In this document: piece by piece, positions 1 to 6,133 of the stretch | Position numbering within the stretch: position 1 is the stretch's first letter | Layout of the letters: every line of letters starts with the position of its first letter | Assembly (NCBI GenBank): GCA_047615875.1 | Contig: JBLHGU010000247.1 | Coordinates: forward strand, 1-7,464 | DNA length: 7,464 nucleotides | Source of the DNA: JBLHGU01 sp047615875 | Lineage (GTDB): Bacteria > Pseudomonadota > Gammaproteobacteria > Arenicellales > CAJQKF01 | Reading direction: 5' to 3' | Notes under the pieces: model-generated | Databases searched by the model: none | What the model was told of the DNA's origin: nothing | Seen by the model: the letters and a program-made list of their open reading frames with translations, nothing else | Position numbers and translations under genes: made by a program

Positions 1-1269
1 GTAGATTATCTGCCCAATCCAATGGAAGTCAAACCACAGCCTGAGGTCGATCTGGAAGGCAACGAAACTGGCGAAACAGCTACTGTTGATCCTGATGGAC
101 CACTACGCTCTCTAGCTTTTAAAATTATGGATGACCGCTTTGGCGCACTGACTTTTACCCGCGTTTACGCTGGTCGGCTTAAAAAAGGCGACAATGTACT
201 GAATACCTACACCGGCAAAACCGAGCGTATCGGCCGAATCGTTGAGATGCATGCGGATGAGCGTATTGAGCGTGATTCAGCCCAGGCTGGCGATATCGTT
301 GCCCTGATCGGCATGAAAAATACCCAGACTGGCCACACCCTGTGTGATCCGAAAAATCCTGCCACCCTGGAGCCAATGGTATTCCCAGCTCCGGTTATTT
401 CGATCGCGATCAGCCCTAACGATAAGAGCAGTGCAGAGAAAATGGGTATCGCTCTATCCAAGATGGTTCAGGAAGACCCCTCGTTTCATGTTGAAACAGA
501 TGAAGAATCCGGTGAAACCATCATTAAGGGCATGGGTGAGCTTCACCTTGATATCAAAGTGGATATTTTGAAGCGTACCCACGGTATTGCGGTAACTGTT
601 GGCGCACCTCAGGTGGCCTACCGTGAATCCATTACTCGTAAAATTGAAGACAGCTACATTCACAAGAAACAGACGGGTGGTTCAGGACAGTTCGCAAAGA
701 TTGATTATATTGTGGAACCTTCCGAGACCGGTGTTGGCTTCGAGTTTAAGTCTGCAGTAACCGGTGGCAATGTGCCCCGCGAATTCTGGCCTGCAGTTGA
801 GAAGGGCTTCCGTGTCAGCATGGAAGAAGGTCCGCTAGCAGGCTTTCCGTTGCTTGATGTCAAGGTAACGCTAACAGATGGTAGCTACCATCCGGTTGAC
901 TCATCGGCCATTGCCTATGAAATTGCTGCTAGAGCGGCTTACCGTCAAAGTATGCCAAAAGCTGGCCCTCAGCTGATGGAACCCATTATGAAAGTAGACG
1001 TATTTACACCTGAGCCACACATGGGTGATGTTATCGGTGACCTTAACCGTCGCCGTGGCATGATTCAGGGTCAGGAAGCTGGCGCTACCGGTGTGCGTAT
1101 TAAGGCTGAAGCACCCCTGTCAGAAATGTTTGGATACATTGGCGATCTACGCACCATGACCTCTGGACGTGGTCAGTTCTCAATGGAGTTCAGTCACTAC
1201 AGCGCTTGCCCACGCAATGTTGCAGATGAAGTAATCAAGGAAACTCTGGAACGCAACAAAAAATCCTGA
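1..1269 (+). CDS. fusA2: Elongation factor G, FusA2/EF-G2 type (5' end outside window)
   Basis: Translational GTPase that acts with GTP on the ribosome in tRNA-mRNA translocation and, with RRF, in ribosome recycling. The frame is open from base 1, giving 422 visible residues of a protein that is normally about 700. The ATG at 22 is internal: the residues before it (VDYLPNP) are the conserved end of the GTPase domain. Domain II follows (DPDGPLRSLAFKIMDDRFGA region), then domain III (PVISIAI to GMGELHLDI), domain IV (PQVAYRE, HKKQTGGSGQF, YHPVDSSAIAYE) and domain V (EPIMKVDVFTPEPHMGDVIG, GYIGDLRTMTSGRGQ). The domain IV tip His (in YHPVDSS) is kept, while the usual GGRGQ loop reads GGSGQ. Phrases such as AFKIMDDRFGALTF and DPKNPATLEPMVFP match the second EF-G of gammaproteobacteria better than the str-operon EF-G, and no ribosomal-protein or tuf gene follows. 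The family is certain; the FusA2 assignment rests on remembered sequences. Confidence 0.93.
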   Translation, partial: VDYLPNPMEVKPQPEVDLEGNETGETATVDPDGPLRSLAFKIMDDRFGALTFTRVYAGRLKKGDNVLNTYTGKTERIGRIVEMHADERIERDSAQAGDIVALIGMKNTQTGHTLCDPKNPATLEPMVFPAPVISIAISPNDKSSAEKMGIALSKMVQEDPSFHVETDEESGETIIKGMGELHLDIKVDILKRTHGIAVTVGAPQVAYRESITRKIEDSYIHKKQTGGSGQFAKIDYIVEPSETGVGFEFKSAVTGGNVPREFWPAVEKGFRVSMEEGPLAGFPLLDVKVTLTDGSYHPVDSSAIAYEIAARAAYRQSMPKAGPQLMEPIMKVDVFTPEPHMGDVIGDLNRRRGMIQGQEAGATGVRIKAEAPLSEMFGYIGDLRTMTSGRGQFSMEFSHYSACPRNVADEVIKETLERNKKS

Positions 1270-1287
1270 CAGAGTTGCTAGTCTGCT

Positions 1288-1320
1288 AAAAAAGCCCCGG
1301 CAATCCACCGGGGCTTTTTT
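1288..1320 (+). terminator. Rho-independent terminator of the EF-G gene
   Basis: A perfect 13-bp stem pairs 1288-1300 with 1308-1320 around a 7-base loop (CAATCCA). It consists of an A6 run, a GCCCCGG core and the matching CCGGGGC followed by T6. It starts 18 bases after the EF-G stop codon. Because the A-tract and T-tract are symmetrical, it could terminate transcription from either strand. Confidence 0.95.
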
Positions 1321-1350
1321 ATGTTTGAGAAATAATTTGGGTCGATACTG

Positions 1351-1424
1351 TAGGCAAAATAGCTGGTTTTAGTATGTCAGCTGACGTGGCTGTCGGGCAC
1401 GAAACAGCGGAGATATTTTGCCTA
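1351..1424. repeat. 11-bp inverted repeat flanking a 10-bp palindrome
   Basis: TAGGCAAAATA at 1351-1361 is the exact reverse complement of TATTTTGCCTA at 1414-1424. Between them lie the perfect palindrome GTCAGCTGAC (1376-1385) and a short GCTGT/ACAGC stem (1389-1393 with 1404-1408). There is no T-tract after it, so it is not a terminator. No flanking target-site duplication is visible, which argues against a miniature transposable element. It could be a structured RNA or a protein-binding region; the function is unknown. Confidence 0.6.
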
Positions 1425-1538
1425 GACATAGCAAGAACAGTAGCCTCGGAACATCACCCGTCACTTACCTCAAATGGCAAAATTCCCTACCGATTTAGGA
1501 CGCTTTAGCGAAATAGTCTCACTTCTCGGCAACTCTTT

Positions 1539-1559
1539 CATAAATTTTTCTAATGACAA
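1539..1559 (+). repeat. Direct repeat copy 1 in the operon leader
   Basis: The 21 bases starting CATAAA and ending CTAATGACAA match the copy at 1726-1746 at 18 of 21 positions. The mismatches are confined to three of the five bases between CATAAA and CTAATGACAA. A few further bases match just downstream (GCA.AC in both). The copy lies upstream of the promoter candidate, as an activator or repressor site might, but no regulator family can be named from it. Confidence 0.55.
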
Positions 1560-1616
1560 AAATGCAGACCTTTTTAGCGAGCAATGATGTTACCTCTTTC
1601 TAGCGTATTAGCAGTT

Positions 1617-1646
1617 TTGACTAAGGATACGATGGCGATGGAAAAT
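1617..1646 (+). promoter_or_regulatory. Candidate sigma-70 promoter for the ABC importer operon
   Basis: A -35-like TTGACT (1617-1622, five of six consensus bases) lies 18 bases from a -10-like GAAAAT (1641-1646, four of six). Transcription would start near 1653, leaving a leader of about 120 bases before the binding-protein gene. An alternative is TTGCAA at 1662-1667 with TATACC at 1683-1688, where the spacer is only 15 bases. Both are weak matches found by eye in AT-rich DNA. Confidence 0.3.
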
Positions 1647-1725
1647 TTAACACCAACCAGCTTGCAACTCATGGAAACTAGGTATACCTTCTTCCCCCGG
1701 ATAACTTCCTTATTTGGGAGTTGGC

Positions 1726-1746
1726 CATAAAAATTACTAATGACAA
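1726..1746 (+). repeat. Direct repeat copy 2, just upstream of the binding-protein gene
   Basis: Second copy of the CATAAA-N5-CTAATGACAA repeat, exactly 187 bases downstream of the first. It ends 30 bases before the start codon at 1777 and lies downstream of either promoter candidate, so it would be within the transcribed leader. A protein bound here could block transcription; in RNA it could be a recognition site for an sRNA or protein. Both roles are inference. Confidence 0.55.
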
Positions 1747-1776
1747 CAGAGCATACTGTACCTGAGGGTAATAAAA

Positions 1777-3858
1777 ATGAAATCTCTAAACCAAATGAAA
1801 TACAGGCCACCTGTATATGTTGGAGCTGTACTAACAGTGCTTCAGCTAGGAATGGCCGGAGGAGCACTCGCTGCTGATTGCCCGGCGGCAACAGTAGACG
1901 ATCCGAAAGGCATAGCAGCCGGCAAATTTCCGCAGCAATATGAATTGTCCGAATTCCAGTCTCTAGGCGATTGCACCGTATCATTCAACAGCAACCCCGA
2001 TGCTGCAGCAATGAATAAGCGTATTCGTGGGAACGCCGACTTACCAGCACTGGCCGATCGTTTACCTCAAGAGCCACTAGTTGTAGCACCCTACGCCAGT
2101 ATCGGTAAATACGGCGGTACGTTTGATGTCATGTCAAATGCGACCGAAGCTGGCACTTCCGACTTTCTTGCTTTAAGGCACGTTAATCTAGTGCGTTATT
2201 CCGATGACCTACAGACCATTGTGCCAAATGTTGCCAAGGGCTGGGAATGGAATAGCGATTTCACACAGTTGACTTTTTTCTTGCGAGAAGGCCATAAATG
2301 GTCTGATGGCCATCCGTTTACCGCCGAGGACGTTAAGTACTGGTACGACAATCTTGCGCTGAATCCAAAGATTTTCGAGAAACCTAAAAACTATGTACTA
2401 GTTGCTGACCAGCCCATGACAGTCGACGTACTAAACCCGCAAGCAGTGCGCTTTAACATGCCCGCACCTAAACCGGGTCTATTGGTGCACTTTGCCAATT
2501 CCTATGCACAGGGTTTTCAACCTAAGCACTTCCTTGGCAAGTGGGATCCCGATTTGAACCCAGATGCTGACAAGATGGCGAAAGCTGCTGGTTTTGAAAA
2601 TGGCCTCGAAGTATTGTCCAACTATTACGGAAACTCGGATTGGACTGATACTCCAACACCAATGCTTCGTAGTCCGGATAAAGTGGCCAATCTGCCAGCA
2701 GATACCATGCCAACTCTTGAGTCGCACATTCTGATCTCGGAATCTACTGAAGGGCGTCACCTGGTGGCCAACCCCTATTTCTTCCAGATTGATACGGCGG
2801 GTAATCAACTACCTTACGTTAGCGAGCAGGACGAAATCTTTGTCAACGAAGACGAAGTTCGACTTTTAAAACTGGTTAATGCGGAAGTCGATTTCAAAGC
2901 TCAATCGTTGCAGTTGTCTACCGCTCCGCTGTTATTGGAAAATCAGGAAAAAGGCGATTACACCATTCAGCTGCGTCCGGAAGTAACGATCGCATCGTTC
3001 GGCATTAACATGACTCATGAGGACCTGGAAAAACGTAAAGTCTTCAGTGACCTACGCTTCCGTCAGGCCATGTCAGTTGCGATGAATCGAGCCGAAATGA
3101 ACGAAGTCGCTTTCTTTGATATGGGTGAGCCGAAACAATACACGGGTTTTTCCCCTCCTCCCCCATTCGTCGAAGACAAATGGAAACAGCATTACGCTCA
3201 GTATGATCCAGCATTAGCCATTAAGTTATTGGATGAGATGGGTTTAAAAGACGTTGATGGCGACGGCTTTCGTGAATTGCTGAACGGCGATAAACTGGTA
3301 ATTAACCTGCAGTTTTCTGTGCAGGGTGCACCTGCCGCGATGGTAGAGTTGATCGGGCAGCACTGGGGTGCCGTTGGCGTACAGACAACTGTTAAAGAAG
3401 TTACGCCGGATGAATATCGTTCTGCGCAATCATCTAATAAACTCGATGTCACCATGTGGCGTAATGGTCAGCCTTTGGCAATCGTGCTTGGAACCAACCA
3501 AATCTGGGTGCCGCCATATCACGATTATTTCACCGTTCGTACCAATATGTTATGGGCAGAGTGGATTGATTCGGATGGTGCTAGCGGCGTAGAACCACCA
3601 GCTTATGCGAAACAGATGATCGAGGATATCACCGCATTTCAGTCTGCAACTGTTGGTTCAGCAGAATCGGATAAACTGGGCGCTCGTCTAGTGAAAAACT
3701 TGGTAGAAAACCTGTTATTCATTGGTACAGTTCAGGTTCCAGCGCCAATTTATCATCGTAACGCAGTGCAAAATGTTGTCGAGTACACAACTCACTCATT
3801 TGAGTACTATCGTTCTTATCCTTACCGACCTACACAGTGGTGGTTGGACGAGTCTTAA
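1777..3858 (+). CDS. ABC importer periplasmic solute-binding protein, family 5 (large variant)
   Basis: A 693-residue periplasmic receptor that would capture solute and deliver it to the permeases encoded downstream. GAGGG at 1764-1768, 8 bases before the ATG, supports this start. Residues 1-32 form a Sec signal peptide: basic start, hydrophobic core, and cleavage predicted after ALA (30-32). Cys35 follows Asp, so there is no lipobox. About 77 residues (33-109) precede the core, which opens with GKYGGT (110-115). The family-5 signature REGHKWSDGHPFTAEDV begins at residue 170. Other family landmarks are NPYFFQIDTAGNQLPY, SDLRFRQAMSVAMNR and DVDGDGFRE (492-500). The last looks like a calcium loop but is usual in this family. 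Length exceeds the roughly 500-550 of DppA/OppA. Cys35 and Cys66 could form a disulfide. Family 5 binds peptides, nickel chelates or oligosaccharides (AgpA of Sinorhizobium binds alpha-galactosides). The family call is secure; the substrate is unknown. Confidence 0.92.
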   Translation: MKSLNQMKYRPPVYVGAVLTVLQLGMAGGALAADCPAATVDDPKGIAAGKFPQQYELSEFQSLGDCTVSFNSNPDAAAMNKRIRGNADLPALADRLPQEPLVVAPYASIGKYGGTFDVMSNATEAGTSDFLALRHVNLVRYSDDLQTIVPNVAKGWEWNSDFTQLTFFLREGHKWSDGHPFTAEDVKYWYDNLALNPKIFEKPKNYVLVADQPMTVDVLNPQAVRFNMPAPKPGLLVHFANSYAQGFQPKHFLGKWDPDLNPDADKMAKAAGFENGLEVLSNYYGNSDWTDTPTPMLRSPDKVANLPADTMPTLESHILISESTEGRHLVANPYFFQIDTAGNQLPYVSEQDEIFVNEDEVRLLKLVNAEVDFKAQSLQLSTAPLLLENQEKGDYTIQLRPEVTIASFGINMTHEDLEKRKVFSDLRFRQAMSVAMNRAEMNEVAFFDMGEPKQYTGFSPPPPFVEDKWKQHYAQYDPALAIKLLDEMGLKDVDGDGFRELLNGDKLVINLQFSVQGAPAAMVELIGQHWGAVGVQTTVKEVTPDEYRSAQSSNKLDVTMWRNGQPLAIVLGTNQIWVPPYHDYFTVRTNMLWAEWIDSDGASGVEPPAYAKQMIEDITAFQSATVGSAESDKLGARLVKNLVENLLFIGTVQVPAPIYHRNAVQNVVEYTTHSFEYYRSYPYRPTQWWLDES

Positions 3859-3882
3859 GTTTGAATAGTTAGGAAAAGTGTG

Positions 3883-3912
3883 GCTGCGGGCAAATCTTGC
3901 CCGCAGCTTTTT
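3883..3912 (+). terminator. Intra-operon hairpin with T-tract after the binding-protein gene
   Basis: A perfect 11-bp stem, GCTGCGGGCAA (3883-3893) with TTGCCCGCAGC (3897-3907), has a 3-base loop and is followed by T5. It begins 24 bases after the binding-protein stop and leaves about 60 bases before the permease start. In many binding-protein importers such a hairpin acts as a partial terminator or a block to 3' exonucleases, so the receptor is made in excess over the membrane parts. No convincing new promoter is visible between here and 3972, which favours partial read-through. Confidence 0.88.
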
Positions 3913-3950
3913 ATAAAAAACCTAAGCGATTAGTATCGTTAAAAGGTTAG

Positions 3951-3958
3951 AGGGGAAG
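3951..3958 (+). promoter_or_regulatory. Distant ribosome binding site of the first permease gene
   Basis: AGGGGAAG is the only purine-rich Shine-Dalgarno-like stretch before the ATG at 3972, but it ends 13 bases upstream, farther than the usual 5-9. No ATG, GTG or TTG lies in frame between it and 3972, and a TAG at 3948-3950 closes the frame upstream. The start is therefore fixed at 3972, and initiation may be weak. Confidence 0.5.
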
Positions 3959-3971
3959 CGTAAAAACAACT

Positions 3972-4976
3972 ATGTTCCAATTTCTTCGGTTCGCAGCGAC
4001 ACGTGCCGCACTCGCGGTTATCACACTGATATTGGTTTCATTTATTGTATTCAGTCTGATGGAGTTAGTTCCGGGCGATTGCGCCGAACGCTACCTTGCC
4101 TTTAAAAATACCCAGGGTAGCGCGATATCAGTTGCGGATATTGACGCTGAACGGGTCCGGCTCGGACTTGATAAACCATATATAGTTCGTTGGGGAAGCT
4201 GGATCTACAATGCCTTTCAGGGAGAGTATGGCGATAGCTGTATCTTGCGAGTCAACATTGCCCAACTGTTAGGAGAAAAATTCTGGATCAGCCTGGTGAT
4301 CTGCCTAACCTCATTATTGCTCGCCTACATGATAGCCATTCCGGTAGGAATTATCTCGGCGACATCAAAAAATCTCCTGCTAAACAACAGTCTACGATTC
4401 ATCAGTTATCTCGGCCTCGCAATGCCGAACTTTCTGCTGGCATTGATGATTATGCTGTTTTCTACAATATTTTTTGGCGATAGCCTAACTGGATTATTCT
4501 CCAAAGAGTTTCGCGATGCTGCCTGGTCTTATGATCGGGTTATGGATTTTCTATCGCGCGCCTGGTTACCCATATTTATACTGGGTTGGTCGGCCACAGC
4601 GTTTGCGATTCAGACAGTACGTGCATTAATGTCAGACGAAGTTGGAAAGCTGTATGTTACTGCAGCAGCAGCTCGAGGAGTTACGGGTAGAAAATTATTA
4701 TGGCGATATCCGGCACGACACTCACTCGGCCCTATTATTAATTCACTAGGATTCGATCTAAATCGAATTTTTAACGAACTACCCATTGTAGCTTTGATTC
4801 TAACGTTAACCGAAGCAGGTGCTCTATTGATTGAAGCGCTAGCCCGTTCTAATGATCAGCAATTGGCGGGGGCGATTATATTCTTGCTTACAGCGAGTAT
4901 CGTTGGTATCAATTTTATTACGGATATTATACTAGCACTAACCGATCCGCGGGTTCGCCGCAGCATTCTGGAGTAA
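3972..4976 (+). CDS. ABC importer inner-membrane permease, DppB/OppB-like
   Basis: A 334-residue transmembrane subunit forming half of the import channel with the permease encoded next. Six hydrophobic helices are visible, near residues 8-31, 105-130, 140-168, 197-217, 267-291 and 298-322. The cytoplasmic EAA loop that contacts an ATPase is at about 228-256 (YVTAAAARGVTGRKLLWRYP). The first helix is followed by the LVPGD motif typical of DppB/OppB. Two Cys residues, Cys37 in PGDCAERY and Cys90 in YGDSCILR, fall in the predicted periplasmic segment between helices 1 and 2 and could form a disulfide. The gene follows a hairpin-terminated binding-protein gene and lies 5 bases before the partner permease. 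Length is normal for the family. Nothing in it identifies the substrate. Confidence 0.93.
   Translation: MFQFLRFAATRAALAVITLILVSFIVFSLMELVPGDCAERYLAFKNTQGSAISVADIDAERVRLGLDKPYIVRWGSWIYNAFQGEYGDSCILRVNIAQLLGEKFWISLVICLTSLLLAYMIAIPVGIISATSKNLLLNNSLRFISYLGLAMPNFLLALMIMLFSTIFFGDSLTGLFSKEFRDAAWSYDRVMDFLSRAWLPIFILGWSATAFAIQTVRALMSDEVGKLYVTAAAARGVTGRKLLWRYPARHSLGPIINSLGFDLNRIFNELPIVALILTLTEAGALLIEALARSNDQQLAGAIIFLLTASIVGINFITDIILALTDPRVRRSILE
4970..4973 (+). promoter_or_regulatory. Ribosome binding site of the second permease, inside the preceding gene
   Basis: GGAG lies in the last codons of the first permease gene, directly before its TAA, and is 8 bases from the ATG at 4982. It fixes that start and places termination and re-initiation next to each other, which favours balanced production of the two permeases. 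Confidence 0.7.
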
Positions 4977-4981
4977 GCGAA

Positions 4982-6133
4982 ATGACAGATACTGCGCTCA
5001 TCGAAGAAACAGACTCAAATGTAAGTCAGAGTCGCAAAGAAGCCTATTTTACTGCGGGGCAGGGACAATTAATCTGGACTCGATTTAAAAAGCAGCGAGC
5101 TGCGATGGTCGGCGCCGGAATATTAATTTGGCTGATTCTGTCAGGAATTTTTGCGCCCTTTCTCACTCCTTACGATCCAACCATTAAGGGACGTAATGCT
5201 GATTATCAAAATGGCTCGCCACAAATTCCAAAGTTCTGGGATGAGAATGGTTTCTCTGCGCGGCCCTTTATTTATACCTATGAACGAACTCGTTCAATCA
5301 AAACGAATTTTCGCTGGGTGAGTACAGTTAATCGCGACGAACGACGCTACGTAATGTTGTTCGTTGAAGGTGACAAGTATGAATTACTTGGGATGAGCTT
5401 CAATACCCATGTTTTCGGTGTAGATAAGGGAAAAATCCATCTATTTGGTACGGACGGTACTGGCAAAGATGTTTTTTCCAGAACGTTTCATTCGATTAAT
5501 ACTTCTTTGGCGGTTGGTACGATCGGCGTTCTCATAGCCTTTGTGTTAGCGTTAATTATCGGTGGGGTTTCCGGCTACTATGGGGGCTGGATTGACTCTG
5601 TGTTGCAAATGATGACTGACGCAGTTCGAACCATTCCAGCAATACCGTTGTTCATGGCAATCGCCGCATTCATTCCAGATACTATTAGCTCTGAGGGGCG
5701 CTTTTTTATTATTTCATTAATCCTTGGTTTTATTGGATGGCCGACATTGGCTAGACGAGTTCGCACACATTTATTGACCGAGCGCAATCAGGAGTACGTA
5801 CTGGCCGCACAATTATGTGGTGCTTCCCCTCGTCATATTATCGGACGCCATCTGTTGCCGAGCTTTACCAGTTATATCATTGTTGATCTGATTATTTCAT
5901 TCCCCTATATGGTGCTGTCTGAAACCGCGCTCAGTTTTATTGGTCTGGGACTGAAGGAGCCGGTAAATTCCCTCGGTGTCATGCTGCAAAATGTGACCAA
6001 GGCAGACGTGTTGCTAAATTACCAATGGAACTTCATTCCAGTCATATTCTTCATTACTCTGGTACTCGCTTTTGTATTTGTTGGTGATGGACTGCGTGAC
6101 GCCGCCGACCCCTATGCGGATACCAAAAAATGA
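4982..6133 (+). CDS. ABC importer inner-membrane permease, DppC/OppC-like with periplasmic insertion
   Basis: The second channel subunit, partner of the DppB-like protein encoded immediately upstream. At 383 residues it is about 80 longer than E. coli DppC or OppC (roughly 300). The N-terminal OppC-type segment (WTRFKKQRAAMVG, residues 32-44) leads into helix 1 (about 42-62, ending APFLTPYDP). The extra length lies between helix 1 and the conserved LFGTDGTGKDVFSR motif (154-167). This region (about 66-153) is polar and rich in aromatic and basic residues, including RPFIYTYERTRSIKTN (94-109), and is predicted periplasmic. The remaining helices fall near 172-197, 215-232, 240-256, 297-322 and 350-372, with the EAA loop at 271-300 (EYVLAAQLCGASPRHIIGRH). 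From memory, similar insertions occur in YejE-like permeases and in permeases of thermophile oligosaccharide importers. Its stop overlaps the next gene by four bases. Confidence 0.93.
   Translation: MTDTALIEETDSNVSQSRKEAYFTAGQGQLIWTRFKKQRAAMVGAGILIWLILSGIFAPFLTPYDPTIKGRNADYQNGSPQIPKFWDENGFSARPFIYTYERTRSIKTNFRWVSTVNRDERRYVMLFVEGDKYELLGMSFNTHVFGVDKGKIHLFGTDGTGKDVFSRTFHSINTSLAVGTIGVLIAFVLALIIGGVSGYYGGWIDSVLQMMTDAVRTIPAIPLFMAIAAFIPDTISSEGRFFIISLILGFIGWPTLARRVRTHLLTERNQEYVLAAQLCGASPRHIIGRHLLPSFTSYIIVDLIISFPYMVLSETALSFIGLGLKEPVNSLGVMLQNVTKADVLLNYQWNFIPVIFFITLVLAFVFVGDGLRDAADPYADTKK

Larger units (their letters stand above)
1321..1776. other. 456-base intergenic spacer with repeats, no confident gene
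   Basis: This stretch separates the EF-G terminator from the ABC importer operon and is more AT-rich in its right half. I see no tRNA, rRNA, recognised riboswitch or transposase remnant. It holds an inverted repeat around a palindrome (1351-1424), two copies of a 21-base direct repeat (1539-1559 and 1726-1746) and a weak sigma-70-like promoter (1617-1646). Two short + strand reading frames, 1474-1587 (37 codons) and 1587-1730 (47 codons), meet at a TGATG junction. Neither has a good ribosome binding site and I recognise neither product, so they are not called as genes. The operon promoter must lie here, since the terminator at 1288-1320 blocks read-through from the EF-G gene. Confidence 0.7.

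Noticed and set aside
22..24. ATG at 22 as the start of the EF-G gene
   Set aside because: The frame is open to base 1 and the residues before the ATG are the conserved end of the EF-G GTPase domain. The gene is cut by the window edge; it is not a truncated EF-G starting here.
1351..1424. Integron attC site or miniature transposable element
   Set aside because: The ends lack the attC core sites (GTTRRRY/RYYYAAC), there is no integrase or cassette, and no target-site duplication flanks the inverted repeat.
1321..1776. Riboswitch or T-box in the operon leader
   Set aside because: I found no recognisable conserved core and no terminator/antiterminator pair just before the start codon at 1777.
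1574..1984. 136-codon reading frame on the - strand across the spacer and the start of the binding-protein gene
   Set aside because: It overlaps the signal-peptide region of a well-supported gene, its product is low in charged residues and unrecognisable, and the part within the gene is the expected mirror of its codon use.
2479..2808. 109-codon - strand frame inside the binding-protein gene, and similar antisense frames at 3198-3455, 5578-5787, 6054-6470 and 7010-7333
   Set aside because: All lie inside or mostly inside strongly supported + strand genes, have no recognisable product and are shadows of those genes.
3250..3276. EF-hand-like calcium site (DVDGDGFRE) in the binding protein
   Set aside because: This stretch is a usual part of family-5 binding proteins following the LLDEMGL helix; it is not evidence of a calcium-binding insertion.
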